Assembly: GCF_009870125.1 (NCBI RefSeq) | Contig: NC_046683.1 | Coordinates: 57,551,869-57,615,868, forward strand | From: Drosophila pseudoobscura | Lineage: Eukaryota; Arthropoda; Insecta; Diptera; Drosophilidae | DNA length: 64,000 bases | Direction of reading: 5' to 3' | Part shown: positions 33,701-44,800 of the stretch, piece by piece | Position numbering within the stretch: position 1 is the stretch's first letter | Layout: each line of letters opens with the position of its first letter | Notes under the pieces: model-generated | What the model was told of the DNA's origin: nothing | Database searches by the model: none | The model's input: the letters and a program-made list of their open reading frames with translations, nothing else | Made by a program: the position numbers and the translations under genes

Positions 33701-36700
33701 GTTTCTCTGAGGGTGTCTGTGATCAGACAGGTTATCCGGCTTGGGGGGGATATGCAGTAGGTTGGCCCTCAAGCCGGCCGGGCAGGGCTTTATTCTACAC
33801 GGATACTTGTCGCGTATGCTGGGCGTGCTATAGAAGGCCTCGTAGTACAGCCGTTGGCACTCATCTTCCGTCAGTGCCGCGAAGTTTGGATGCAGCAGCA
33901 TTTTGCTAACTGCATCTTCGAGGTACAAAAGTTTCGAAAATACTTCAAAGGAAATCTTTGGTGTGACGCCACAGGGTTCTGTCAGGGCTGGCTTGGGCAT
34001 CAAAGTAGGTGCAGCTTCTGTTCTTCCACGACTACCAGTCGGTCGTCGGAGCTTTTCCTCGTCATCCACTTTCCGCTTGGCACTCTCATTCAATGGTACT
34101 GCATAATCGCACAGCTTTTGCAGCAGCTCTTCGTCCCCCCCACAGTCGAATCGGTATGCGTGTTGCTTGCGAAAATAGGGGAATGCGTAGAACCCGACAT
34201 AAAACTGACGGAAATACCTTTCGTAGTGTGGGTTCTGCGGGTTGGCTGTCTGGGCCTGGAGCTGCGGCTTGACGGTAGATTTTCCCAGCCGGGACCTGAC
34301 GATTTCGTCGTAGTTAATGCAGCGCCTGAATACACCCAAGGACACGGGAAACTTGAAGCGAGCAGTGCTGCAGAGAGAGGAGCACGAGATTATTAGAACA
34401 CTCTTGTGTGGGCGCAAGAAAGATATGGCATTCTCTTACCCAATAGTAACTACGTCATCGGGCGCGGAGCTCAAAGAATCCGGCTTTCTGAAACTGCAGT
34501 AAAGGTAATGTTTGTTCAAACTAAAATCTTGCATTATAAGCGAAGATACCCACATTGTATTCTGAGGCGGAATGTTTTCAGACTGCTCTTCGGGTGGTTG
34601 AAGGGGTTCCACTGCATAGCGGAGCAGCAATTCGCACTTCTTGGCGGGACAAGGCTTGAACTTACATTCGAAGCGTTCTCGCATCTGGGGCATGGAATAG
34701 AACCCCCGGTAGTACTCCTCAGCACACTGCTCTTTGGAACACTCTCTGTACTCCTCGCTCTGCTGCATTTTCTGTACAATTTCGCTGAGATTCGACACAC
34801 AGCGCTTGAACTCCTTGAACGTAACTGGACACTTGTTCTTGTTGTTGTTATCGTTTCTGAAAGAGAGAAAAAGAGATTTTAAATCTTTGCACAATCATCA
34901 TTCGTTATTTCTTACTCGACACAGTCCTCCTTCTCAGGCAGATGCTCCCTGAAACATAAATATTAACGTAATTTACCAATCAAAGGCCACAAAAACATTA
35001 AAAACAGAGGTCTTACGGGTCTGACTGACGACTGCTATCCTTCATTGGAGCTGGTCGGTTCTGTTCGGCAGCCTTTTCAGCTCCATTCGATGGCCTGCAA
35101 TGCACAAAACATTTTCAAATTGAACGTGAAAGGCGTTCATATTTTCATTTACCCGTCTGAGCAGACCGGTCGACCCAGCAATCTTTCGCGTACCATTCCG
35201 GGACATGGCTTCAGCTTATACTGGAATCGCTCGCGTATTTCTGGCGCACTGTAAAACTGCCTGAAGTACTCCGCGACACACTCCTCTTCGGATAAATCCT
35301 TGTACTCGTCGCAGCCTCGCATTTGCTGGCTGATGTCATTCAGATTCACGATATACTTTTTGAAGAACTTAAATTCGACAGGTGGCACTGCTGTTTCTGT
35401 GACCAAATCGGGACTTTTTGGTCGCTCCAGATCTGGCGATGGTTTAATCAACTCTGGCAACTTGCGCCTCAGCTTTTCGGCTTCCTCGCGGCTGGGTATG
35501 GCAAGTAGGCGGGCACTCAGGTCCGACGTACACGGCCTTAGGATGTATTTGTATCGGTCACGAATCTCCGGCGTTAGATAAAATGCCAAGTAATAGCAAT
35601 AGGCCCCCTCGTCAAAGCCCTTGGCCACATACTCGGAATCGTTGAGCTTCAGCTGCCACACAATATCGTGGAGGTTCGCCAGATATTTCTCGAATACTTG
35701 GAAGCTCACAATGGGAAAGTCGCTGTCGAGGGTACAAATTGAAGCGCACTGCTGGAGGACATTTGTATTTATAGCGTGGACTCACCTAATGTCTTCTGGA
35801 GCTTCAGGAGTATCAGGCTCCCGATGAGTCTCGAGCTCTTGGACTGTTTGAGCTGTTTTTGTATGCTCTGCAACATCAAAAGCATCACCAAAGATTGGCT
35901 CATTTAGTGCTTCATTTGTGATCTTCGGTACTTGGCGTATCCATTGATCGTGCGTCCAGCAGCTCGCATAAAGCTGCTCACGTTCCTGGAACAGCAATAC
36001 CGTATCGTCGATCTGCCTGCCGGTACGATCCGCGTAATGCTGCTCAACAATTTCATCGAAATCGGTGTGCAGCATTAGATCGCTCCAATGCAAGATCTTT
36101 GGCGACAACTGCAACAGATCCAGAGACTGCAGTTCCACTCCTTTGCTGTGTAACAGTTGGCGCAACATGGGCAGCTTCACGAACAAATTAAATGGCCAAT
36201 GGCCTTGGTCCACAACATGCTGATGACATCGCTGCAGCCCGCCCTCGTTTTCATAGAGAGCCTCGCCATTGTGGAAGCTTGTGTAGGTGCGGAACTCCTC
36301 TTGGCTCAGCTGGAAGAGTATGCGCCAAATCGTGCTCTTTAGGCCGTTGCTTTGGAAGATTAAATGCTTGATAGTGTGCTCCTGTGAAGGGACAGACAGG
36401 GTAGGGTTTAGTTGTGGTTGCGCCAATAGCTGCTTGTTGCCCTTCCTACCTGGTGGCTCGGCGCGGCAAAGATTCCCACTGTTTGTTCAAGTTGTTCAAG
36501 CAGGTGGCTCGAAGTGACTGCAGTTGCCGCAGGATGCACTGTTTTTTCTGTGCTGCTTACTGTTACCTCAGATGCTGGTGTCTGCACTTCATTGGATGCT
36601 GTTACAGACGTAGTGGTCCCTGCATTCGTCGTTTTTTCAACCTCTGGTAGAGTAGTAGAGCACTGATTGTTCGCGTTACTGGCTGGAACACTGTCTGTTG

Positions 36701-39700
36701 TACTCTCTGGCACAGTGTCGCCCTTTACTCTGCTTTCCTCTGGATTTTCAACTTCCCCTTCAACTTCATTAGAGGCTGCTGGACATTCTGCAGGTTCACG
36801 GCCAGTCGCTGCTGTGGTTTCTACGTCTATCGTTGCAGCCACTGGTGTAGCCTCTGTCTTCTCTTCTTCACCGGTTTCCCTCCTAGCTGTATCCAGCCCC
36901 GAGACACTGGTAGCCGCTGCCTCATTCAAATCACTTACCGTTTCGATTATATACTTCTCAACGACAGCTCTTCTCTCGGGACATGCAACACGACGAGCTA
37001 TGTAGGAGCTCAGATTGTGGGGCACGTAGTTGACCACGTTAAGCTTTTGCTTGCTGAAAGAAAGGAAGGGAGACAATGCATCTAAAGAATTCTGCGGCCA
37101 GGAAACTCAAATTTCTTACCCATCAAGCTCGGCTTTCCTATCCGCATACAATCTGTCCACATCTGGAGTGCTCTGGCGCTGGCCAGATAAGTTTCTCTGA
37201 GGGTGTCTGTGATCAGACAGGTTATCCGGCTTGGGGGGGATATGCAGTAGGTTGGCCCTCAAGCCGGCCGGGCAGGGCTTTATTCTACACGGATACTTGT
37301 CGCGTATGCTGGGCGTGCTATAGAAGGCCTCGTAGTACAGCCGTTGGCACTCATCTTCCGTCAGTGCCGCGAAGTTTGGATGCAGCAGCATTTTGCTAAC
37401 TGCATCTTCGAGGTACAAAAGTTTCGAAAATACTTCAAAGGAAATCTTTGGTGTGACGCCACAGGGTTCTGTCAGGGCTGGCTTGGGCATCAAAGTAGGT
37501 GCAGCTTCTGTTCTTCCACGACTACCAGTCGGTCGTCGGAGCTTTTCCTCGTCATCCACTTTCCGCTTGGCACTCTCATTCAATGGTACTGCATAATCGC
37601 ACAGCTTTTGCAGCAGCTCTTCGTCCCCCCCACAGTCGAATCGGTATGCGTGTTGCTTGCGAAAATAGGGGAATGCGTAGAACCCGACATAAAACTGACG
37701 GAAATACCTTTCGTAGTGTGGGTTCTGCGGGTTGGCTGTCTGGGCCTGGAGCTGCGGCTTGACGGTAGATTTTCCCAGCCGGGACCTGACGATTTCGTCG
37801 TAGTTAATGCAGCGCCTGAATACACCCAAGGACACGGGAAACTTGAAGCGAGCAGTGCTGCAGAGAGAGGAGCACGAGATTATTAGAACACTCTTGTGTG
37901 GGCGCAAGAAAGATATGGCATTCTCTTACCCAATAGTAACTACGTCATCGGGCGCGGAGCTCAAAGAATCCGGCTTTCTGAAACTGCAGTAAAGGTAATG
38001 TTTGTTCAAACTAAAATCTTGCATTATAAGCGAAGATACCCACATTGTATTCTGAGGCGGAATGTTTTCAGACTGCTCTTCGGGTGGTTGAAGGGGTTCC
38101 ACTGCATAGCGGAGCAGCAATTCGCACTTCTTGGCGGGACAAGGCTTGAACTTACATTCGAAGCGTTCTCGCATCTGGGGCATGGAATAGAACCCCCGGT
38201 AGTACTCCTCAGCACACTGCTCTTTGGAACACTCTCTGTACTCCTCGCTCTGCTGCATTTTCTGTACAATTTCGCTGAGATTCGACACACAGCGCTTGAA
38301 CTCCTTGAACGTAACTGGACACTTGTTCTTGTTGTTGTTATCGTTTCTGAAAGAGAGAAAAAGAGATTTTAAATCTTTGCACAATCATCATTCGTTATTT
38401 CTTACTCGACACAGTCCTCCTTCTCAGGCAGATGCTCCCTGAAACATAAATATTAACGTAATTTACCAATCAAAGGCCACAAAAACATTAAAAACAGAGG
38501 TCTTACGGGTCTGACTGACGACTGCTATCCTTCATTGGAGCTGGTCGGTTCTGTTCGGCAGCCTTTTCAGCTCCATTCGATGGCCTGCAATGCACAAAAC
38601 ATTTTCAAATTGAACGTGAAAGGCGTTCATATTTTCATTTACCCGTCTGAGCAGACCGGTCGACCCAGCAATCTTTCGCGTACCATTCCGGGACATGGCT
38701 TCAGCTTATACTGGAATCGCTCGCGTATTTCTGGCGCACTGTAAAACTGCCTGAAGTACTCCGCGACACACTCCTCTTCGGATAAATCCTTGTACTCGTC
38801 GCAGCCTCGCATTTGCTGGCTGATGTCATTCAGATTCACGATATACTTTTTGAAGAACTTAAATTCGACAGGTGGCACTGCTGTTTCTGTGACCAAATCG
38901 GGACTTTTTGGTCGCTCCAGATCTGGCGATGGTTTAATCAACTCTGGCAACTTGCGCCTCAGCTTTTCGGCTTCCTCGCGGCTGGGTATGGCAAGTAGGC
39001 GGGCACTCAGGTCCGACGTACACGGCCTTAGGATGTATTTGTATCGGTCACGAATCTCCGGCGTTAGATAAAATGCCAAGTAATAGCAATAGGCCCCCTC
39101 GTCAATGCCCTTGGCCACATACTCGGGATCGTTGAGCTTCAGCTGCCACACAATATCGTAGAGGTTCGCCAGATATTTCTCGAATACTTGGAAGCTCACA
39201 ATGGGAAAGTCTCTGTCGAGGGTACAAAGTGAAGCGCACTGCTGGAGGACATTTGTATTTATAGCGTGGACTCACCTGCTGGCTTCAGGAGTATCAGGCT
39301 CCCGATGCGTCTCGAGATCTTGGACTGATTGACCCTTTTTTTTATGCTCTGCTAATCTGCTGGCTGTTTCTTCATCGACGGGATAGCCGGGTTGTAGCAA
39401 CTTCAATAGAAGTTCAGGGGGTGCCTCAGGGAATATATTGGTGCACTTTCGCTCTTCTGGAAACATGTAGAATGAGTTGTAGAATTTCTGCAACTGCCGT
39501 CGTTTCTGTGTGCTATCGGACTCGATTTCTTCGGTGCTTTTTTCCTTCCGTGTCGTAAGCTTGCATATCTTATCCTTGTCCGCGTACTTTGCAAAGGTGC
39601 CGAAGGTTACGGGAAACACGAACATTCCCATTCTGTCAATGATCAAGGGAATTAGCCAAAAATGTGGCGTACATGGGGTGGTACTTATACTTACTTGTCC

Positions 39701-40075
39701 ACTTTTACCTCAACATCATCAACCGATTCATGCTGACTCTCTTCGGACGTCTCATCTACTTCTGCCTCTGGCAGGCTGAGCAACTTATCCTTCTTTAGTT
39801 TGGCACAAGCGCGCATCTTGAACTTGTACCGATTTCGAACGCTGGGGTCCTTGTAGAAGGCATTGTAGTACCACCGGGCGCACTCGTCCAGCGTTTTGTT
39901 TGCTCCATCCCCAGCAAAGTCGCGTTGCACATCCTCGGCAATGCCCGGCAGATTTTCTATTAGCCTACTAAATTCCTTAAAAGAGACTGCATGACGACGT
40001 GCCTCCCTGCGAGGAGAATACATTTTTATATTTTTAATGAAATTAAGTGCTCACTTACTGCTTGCTTTTTGGCAT
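30737..40075 (-). CDS. Giant repeat-domain protein of unknown function (about 2,689 residues)
   Basis: I read 21 coding exons: 40075-40059, 40006-39695, 39632-39276, then an eight-exon block twice (39212-35786 and 35722-32366), then 32309-32232 and 32160-30737. Every junction has GT..AG and phases agree; the total is divisible by three. The protein starts MPKSKQEARRHAVSFKEF. Its main feature is a module of about 75 residues: a hydrophobic F..F start, a helix-like stretch, then YY..FY..PeiRdrY and k.kPCp...LL..P. I count about 12 copies, five in each block plus two at the N terminus, one of them diverged. Each block also has a Thr/Glu/Ser/Val-rich linker and an EHTIKHLIFQSNG...WTHDQWIRQVP segment. 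The unique C terminus (about 475 residues) has CVIFRDMERYRYFRELTTEQ. No signal peptide or membrane helix is seen. I cannot name an orthologue. A polyA signal lies just past the stop (AATAAA at 30722-30717). Confidence 0.7.
32393..35871 (-). repeat. Tandem duplication, copy A (about 3.48 kb, eight exons)
   Basis: This copy corresponds to 35883-39352 at an offset of 3,490 bp (3,481 at the far end). By eye I find fewer than 20 differences inside exons and introns, clustered in the outer parts. The middle (about 33,480-35,590) appears identical to its partner. Exons of copy A: 35722-35153, 35094-35017, 34948-34916, 34856-34554, 34493-34440, 34367-33630, 33563-32960 and 32891-32366. Confidence 0.9.
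35883..39352 (-). repeat. Tandem duplication, copy B (about 3.47 kb, eight exons)
   Basis: Copy B has exons 39212-38643, 38584-38507, 38438-38406, 38346-38044, 37983-37930, 37857-37120, 37053-36450 and 36381-35786. Its last exon is a junction product: the front part matches the last exon of copy A. After an 11-bp non-matching stretch (35872-35882), the tail matches the end of the unique exon 39632-39276 (shared peptide ELETHREPDTPEA versus DLETHREPDTPEA). The duplication endpoints therefore fell inside exons. Confidence 0.9.
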
Positions 40076-40640
40076 TGCCTTTTGCGCCTTTTTTTGTTGT
40101 CTACGATGGACTATGATGCTAAATAAATACAAAAATATGCGGCGCCAATAAAATAAACAGATCAGAGTTAGGGATGAGCAGCTAGCCGATATTTAATAGC
40201 ACCAATTCAGAAACTATTCAGAAATAAAATTTGTATGTAAATAATTCATTTTATATATGTTAAAACGGCCAAGTCAGAGGATAAAATAAAGTAAATATTT
40301 TATTATAATATAATATGACATGAGTATCATGTCGAACCGACTCAAGGAGAGCAAAAGAGGGAGCCATAACCGATTCGAAGAAGGCCGTTCGACTATCGAT
40401 GGTATCGACTGAATAATCGCTAAATCTGCGCGCCAAGGTCGAATTGTTTGAAAGTGAAGGAGCGACAAAGATACGAGCGCCACCCAGTAGAAAAAGTGAT
40501 TTGAGATCGAAAATTAAAAAAAGCGGCGTATGTGAGTTTCTGTACCCTATTTTTTTTGATGAAATTAAATTAAATATACTTTATTCTAGACGTAGGGATA
40601 CTTAATCTCTCTTTGCTGACAGCGAATCATCTGATTTCAG
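40076..40640. other. Upstream region of the repeat-domain gene
   Basis: AT-rich intergenic DNA with no supported gene. The promoter of the minus-strand repeat-domain gene should lie in the first few hundred bases. I see no clear TATA or initiator pair. Confidence 0.4.
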
Positions 40641-40644
40641 CTCT

Positions 40645-40772
40645 GAGCAGCCGCATCTATCGGAAGTCCCTCCGCCTCAGTCGCACTTCTCTGGGCGACA
40701 CGGCAGTGCGGCAGGTAGTGAATCTTCTGTCCAAAGCTGTTGGATGGTCCTTGTCGACTAGTCGACACGTAA
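40645..40772 (+). pseudogene. Fragment of an ABCC (MRP4-like) transporter gene
   Basis: The frame reads ALSSRIYRKSLRLSRTSLGD and then TAVRQVVNLLSKAVGW. This matches the conserved transmembrane-domain-1 segment of multidrug-resistance-associated ABC transporters, where IYRKSLRLSR is followed by G.vVNLlSnDV. A 3' splice-site-like TTTCAG sits just upstream. No further transporter sequence follows, and the expected NDV is KAV here, so it is an isolated exon relic. Confidence 0.6.
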
Positions 40773-40831
40773 CTTGAGACTCGAGCAGGCAATCTCTCCT
40801 TTAAAAACTTTAGCCATTCTTTTTCAGCAGA

Positions 40832-41089
40832 TCAGTCCTCCGACTGAGGACTCTGAGGCAGTAGACCAGTCCCATTCAATGCCAAGAATCTTGGAAACAA
40901 CTTCTTGAAGGGCCGACGATTGTAGAAAGACACATAGTCCACATAGAGACGGGACAGGAAGTCCCTTCGGAAGATGGGATCGATGAAAGGAGTTTGTGTA
41001 TTCATTCGTCTGGCGTTCAAGCCAGTTAGTGCCGTTGAAGCCAGTGCAAGACAGTAGTGGGGTTTCGTAGAAGGCACCAAAAATGCCAA
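40832..41089 (-). pseudogene. Short coding-like frame, probably a gene fragment
   Basis: An open frame of about 85 codons without an ATG at its start ends ALNGTGLLPQSPQSED and stop. Its middle (FIDPIFRRDFLSRLYVDYVS) is protein-like with balanced composition. There is no clear start, and overlapping frames are also open. It could be a last exon or a relic. I do not recognise a family. Confidence 0.35.
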
Positions 41090-41830
41090 TCTGTCCTGAG
41101 CGCACGAGTGAGGACAGGGAACGAGGAGGCACTCTGCTGCGGGATATCCCGACGAGGCCTTGCTTCACGAATACCTCCCACTCCAGCTAGGCGTACAGGC
41201 TATCGGTGAGAAAAACCACCAAACGAATGCCGACGGAGCGATTCCCTATGCCACACGATACATTTATTCCTCTTCCCTTATTCCTTAACAAAACAGGAAA
41301 ACTTGCTGTGGAGGCAGAAGAAGTCTTATGATTTGCTTGATTATGCTACGTAATCAAATTCAGAAAAATGCAGAATTTATTATTAGGAATAAGCATGTAT
41401 TTTTACAACTTAGCATACGATTTTTAAGTCTACGGTATGTCAATCAGATCAATATAAAAAAATGCATACGTTATTTATTTACAGCTGCATTATATGTACA
41501 AAAGGATATAATTGAGCGGTTGGGTTCCCCGCATATTACTATGATTTCTTCTTACCTAATTATGATATCTATTAGAATATTTATTTCTGTATATTACACG
41601 GCTCTGCAGTTATATTTCATACAATAGTTATATGTGTTTACATGATGAATAGTATTTACATACATATTTTTTGTATTTTGTAATTTGTAATTTTAGTTAG
41701 TTCTGTTATGGTATGAAAAATGTATGGTATAACAAACGCACGTGTTAAATGTTTATGGTTGCAAAAGATTAGATACTTCATTCGTATCAAAACTGGCTTA
41801 ACTTAAGATTTAATAGCTTAGCTAATGCTT
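41090..41830. other. AT-rich 3' flank of E(bx)
   Basis: Very AT-rich DNA with no supported gene. It should contain the 3' UTR of the long E(bx) transcript; an ATTAAA-type signal lies near 41,810 on the minus strand. Confidence 0.4.
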
Positions 41831-44800
41831 TTAATTACTCTGGCCAAAAACATTTTCGCGAAAGCATTTAAGTTTTTGCACAAAGTACGATTCCAGTGCT
41901 TCAGCACATTTGTAAAAGGACGATTCTTTTGGGTTGTAGTAGCGGCAGTTGTCGAAAATTTTTGTCATATCGCCAATGAAGTCGGCGAGTTTGGTGTACG
42001 CTTTTGATTCGAGTTTGGTTTCCATCCGTTTGAGATCTGCGGGTAAAATTATCGTCGTAGTAGTGTTGTCATGTAACATATTAATTTTTTTCAACTTACC
42101 CATTGGTTCTTTAATTACTTTGTAATAGTCTGGCGCTTCATCCGGATCAACCGGCTCCATAAACGGCCAAGCACTCTTGTGCAGCTGTCAAATAAATTAT
42201 ATATTTTGTGTTATGTATACCAATTAAATGTCCATATATTCGAATTCAGCCATGCTGTAGTTATTGCAATCGCAAAAGTGCCTGCTCGGATTTTCGCAGA
42301 TCTTGCGATCTCAAAAATGAATAGCCCATAAATACAAATATTTATGAGCGGGAAAAAATATAAAAGTATTTGCCGATGTTTTAAGCTTAATTTAGATAAT
42401 TGGAAATTTATCTTCGTAAATCTCGACACCCATTCATGATCAGCATCAATAACCGAGTCGATATAGCCATATCTGTCTGTCCGTCTTGTTTGACGCCTAG
42501 TTCTCAGGGACTACAAGAGCTAGAGCACACAAATTTGGTGTGCAGAATCCCGTGATATCACACTGTGTCAAGTTTTTTTTCACAATTTCGGAATGCCCAT
42601 CCGACCTAACAAAGGACGAAAATCTGTGCCCGAAAAACCCAGAATCATTGAGAATGAACATATCTATAAGATATTCGAATCCGAATGAAATTGCTGTAGC
42701 TACGCTACCTCTTCCACTTCCCTTGCTCATTCTCTATTTCTCTCTATCTCACTCTAAATAGTGCAGTGTCTCTCTGTCGTAGGCCAACGAGATAAGCCGG
42801 GGGTGTTGGTGTGAGTAGAGAGAGAGAGAGAGAGACGGATGTGAAACAGAAAATATTCTATAATTCTGATCGAATAGGTCATTAGGTGGAAAGATAATAA
42901 ACATGGTGCAAGAATTAACATCAGCGGTCGTGGTTACGTTTTTGTCTAGGTTTTCTCCATCTCTTTCATGTAAGTGATAGCAAAGTGCGCGAATAGATCC
43001 CCCAGAGATATCAATTCGTCCCTTTTACAAACAGTGACTCAAAAAGAGAGAGAAACAATTCTGGTGCTACCGCAAACAAATATATTGTATGGGTTATAGC
43101 CGAAGTCCATATACAAAATTTGGTTGCTCTAGCTCTTGTAGTCTCCAAGATCTTGGAGCTCATCGGGACTGATTGATTCTGATCAATAGGTATATAATTA
43201 ATATAATATACTTCCACCAAAAATCGAATATACCCCCCTATTCTCTTCGGGTATCGGGTAGACAAATATTTTATAGGTTACATAAAACATAAGCATATAC
43301 AAGTACAGCTGCGACCCTTGCCGCGGGTCACAACGCTACCGCTCGTTTTAGTTTCATATAAAGAGAGATTGCCAAACAAATTTGGGAATGAAACACTATC
43401 GATGGCAACAAGTTGGGAAAACTGGAGCAAACGAATTTCAATTCGTACGAATTCGAATTTGTCCAAAATCGCAAAAATGTTCATAAACTGAAGCATGGCT
43501 GAATATTTTTTGTATTTATTTATTTTATTACCTGTATTTGCTTAATTAACTCCTTTAGCTCGTTAGTTTCATCGGACGTAAGGGTTTTCATATTGACTGC
43601 GTTTGCATCTGTCTTCCGCTGACACTCGGGGCATACGTACTCGTCTATAAACTCAGCCTCGCTCTGTAGTATACCGACACAACGGCCGTGGAACCAACCC
43701 TGGCATTTATCGCAGCAAATATAAAATTGTGAATCATCGTATGGTTGGCGACAACTGCAAAAGAGTTCCTCTGTTTCGCGTGCCTTCTTGCAATCAATGC
43801 AAATGAATTCAGAAAGTTTCTTCGAAGCTTCTTCGGTGATGTTAACACAATCGCCATGAAACCAATTGCTGCACAGGTCACAGCCCACATAAAATCTGAG
43901 TGGAAAAAAGCACGCACAAATGATTATTTTGATACAATTTTGATATGATTTGGACATACTTTGTTTCATCGTAAGGTGTGCGACAAACGCAATATAACTT
44001 TTCCTTTTTCCTTGTCAACTTCTTAGGCCTTCCGACGCCATGTCTGCTGTTGTCTGCAAGGGCTTCCTCCCGGAGATTTCGACTGGTGCTGACCTTGACA
44101 CACCTGAGAAAACAGCAAATGAGCAATGATTGTTGCCAATGACTAAACAGTCCTACCGCTACTTACCGCTTCTGTTCAATATTTTGCTCATCGCGACGAT
44201 CGGAAAATATGGATCCTCTTTCGTTTTCGCTATGCTCTTCTGGTGAGGCGACACTCAAGGATCGCACATGGCGCTGGACTTTCTTCTGTACTTCTTCGCG
44301 TATTTCGTTTTGTAAGTTGCGTTCTAATAATGATCGCTTACGAAGGATGCTTTTCTTAAGCAATTCTTTGTGCTTTTCTAACTTGGATTGTTTCTGTTCA
44401 CTGATGTCTACTATATCTTCTTTCTGAATACGGCTTTTTTTAAGAATACGATTAAATTGACTGCTTGTTGTCATAGCGTTTGGACGTTTCGTTGCGGTCC
44501 TAGTTTTCCAATCAAGATCATCGCTATTTTGCTGGCGCGATAGCGTGCTGCGGCGATTTAAAGTGCCTGTGTCCTCGCTAGACGACAAATCCCCGTCATT
44601 CAAGCTGTGTGCAGCATTCGGTTGTTCCTGCTGCTTGCGCATATTGACCAACTTCTCTTCTAGTTCCGGACTCAGATTGCCCTGCTTAAGTGCGTTTGTA
44701 ATGGCTGAAAGGGGGGGAATCATCGTCATGGGTACGTAAAGCGTATTTATTGGTGATGGAATACTCACACTCTTGTATGTAACCGCTGGTGATGACAAAG

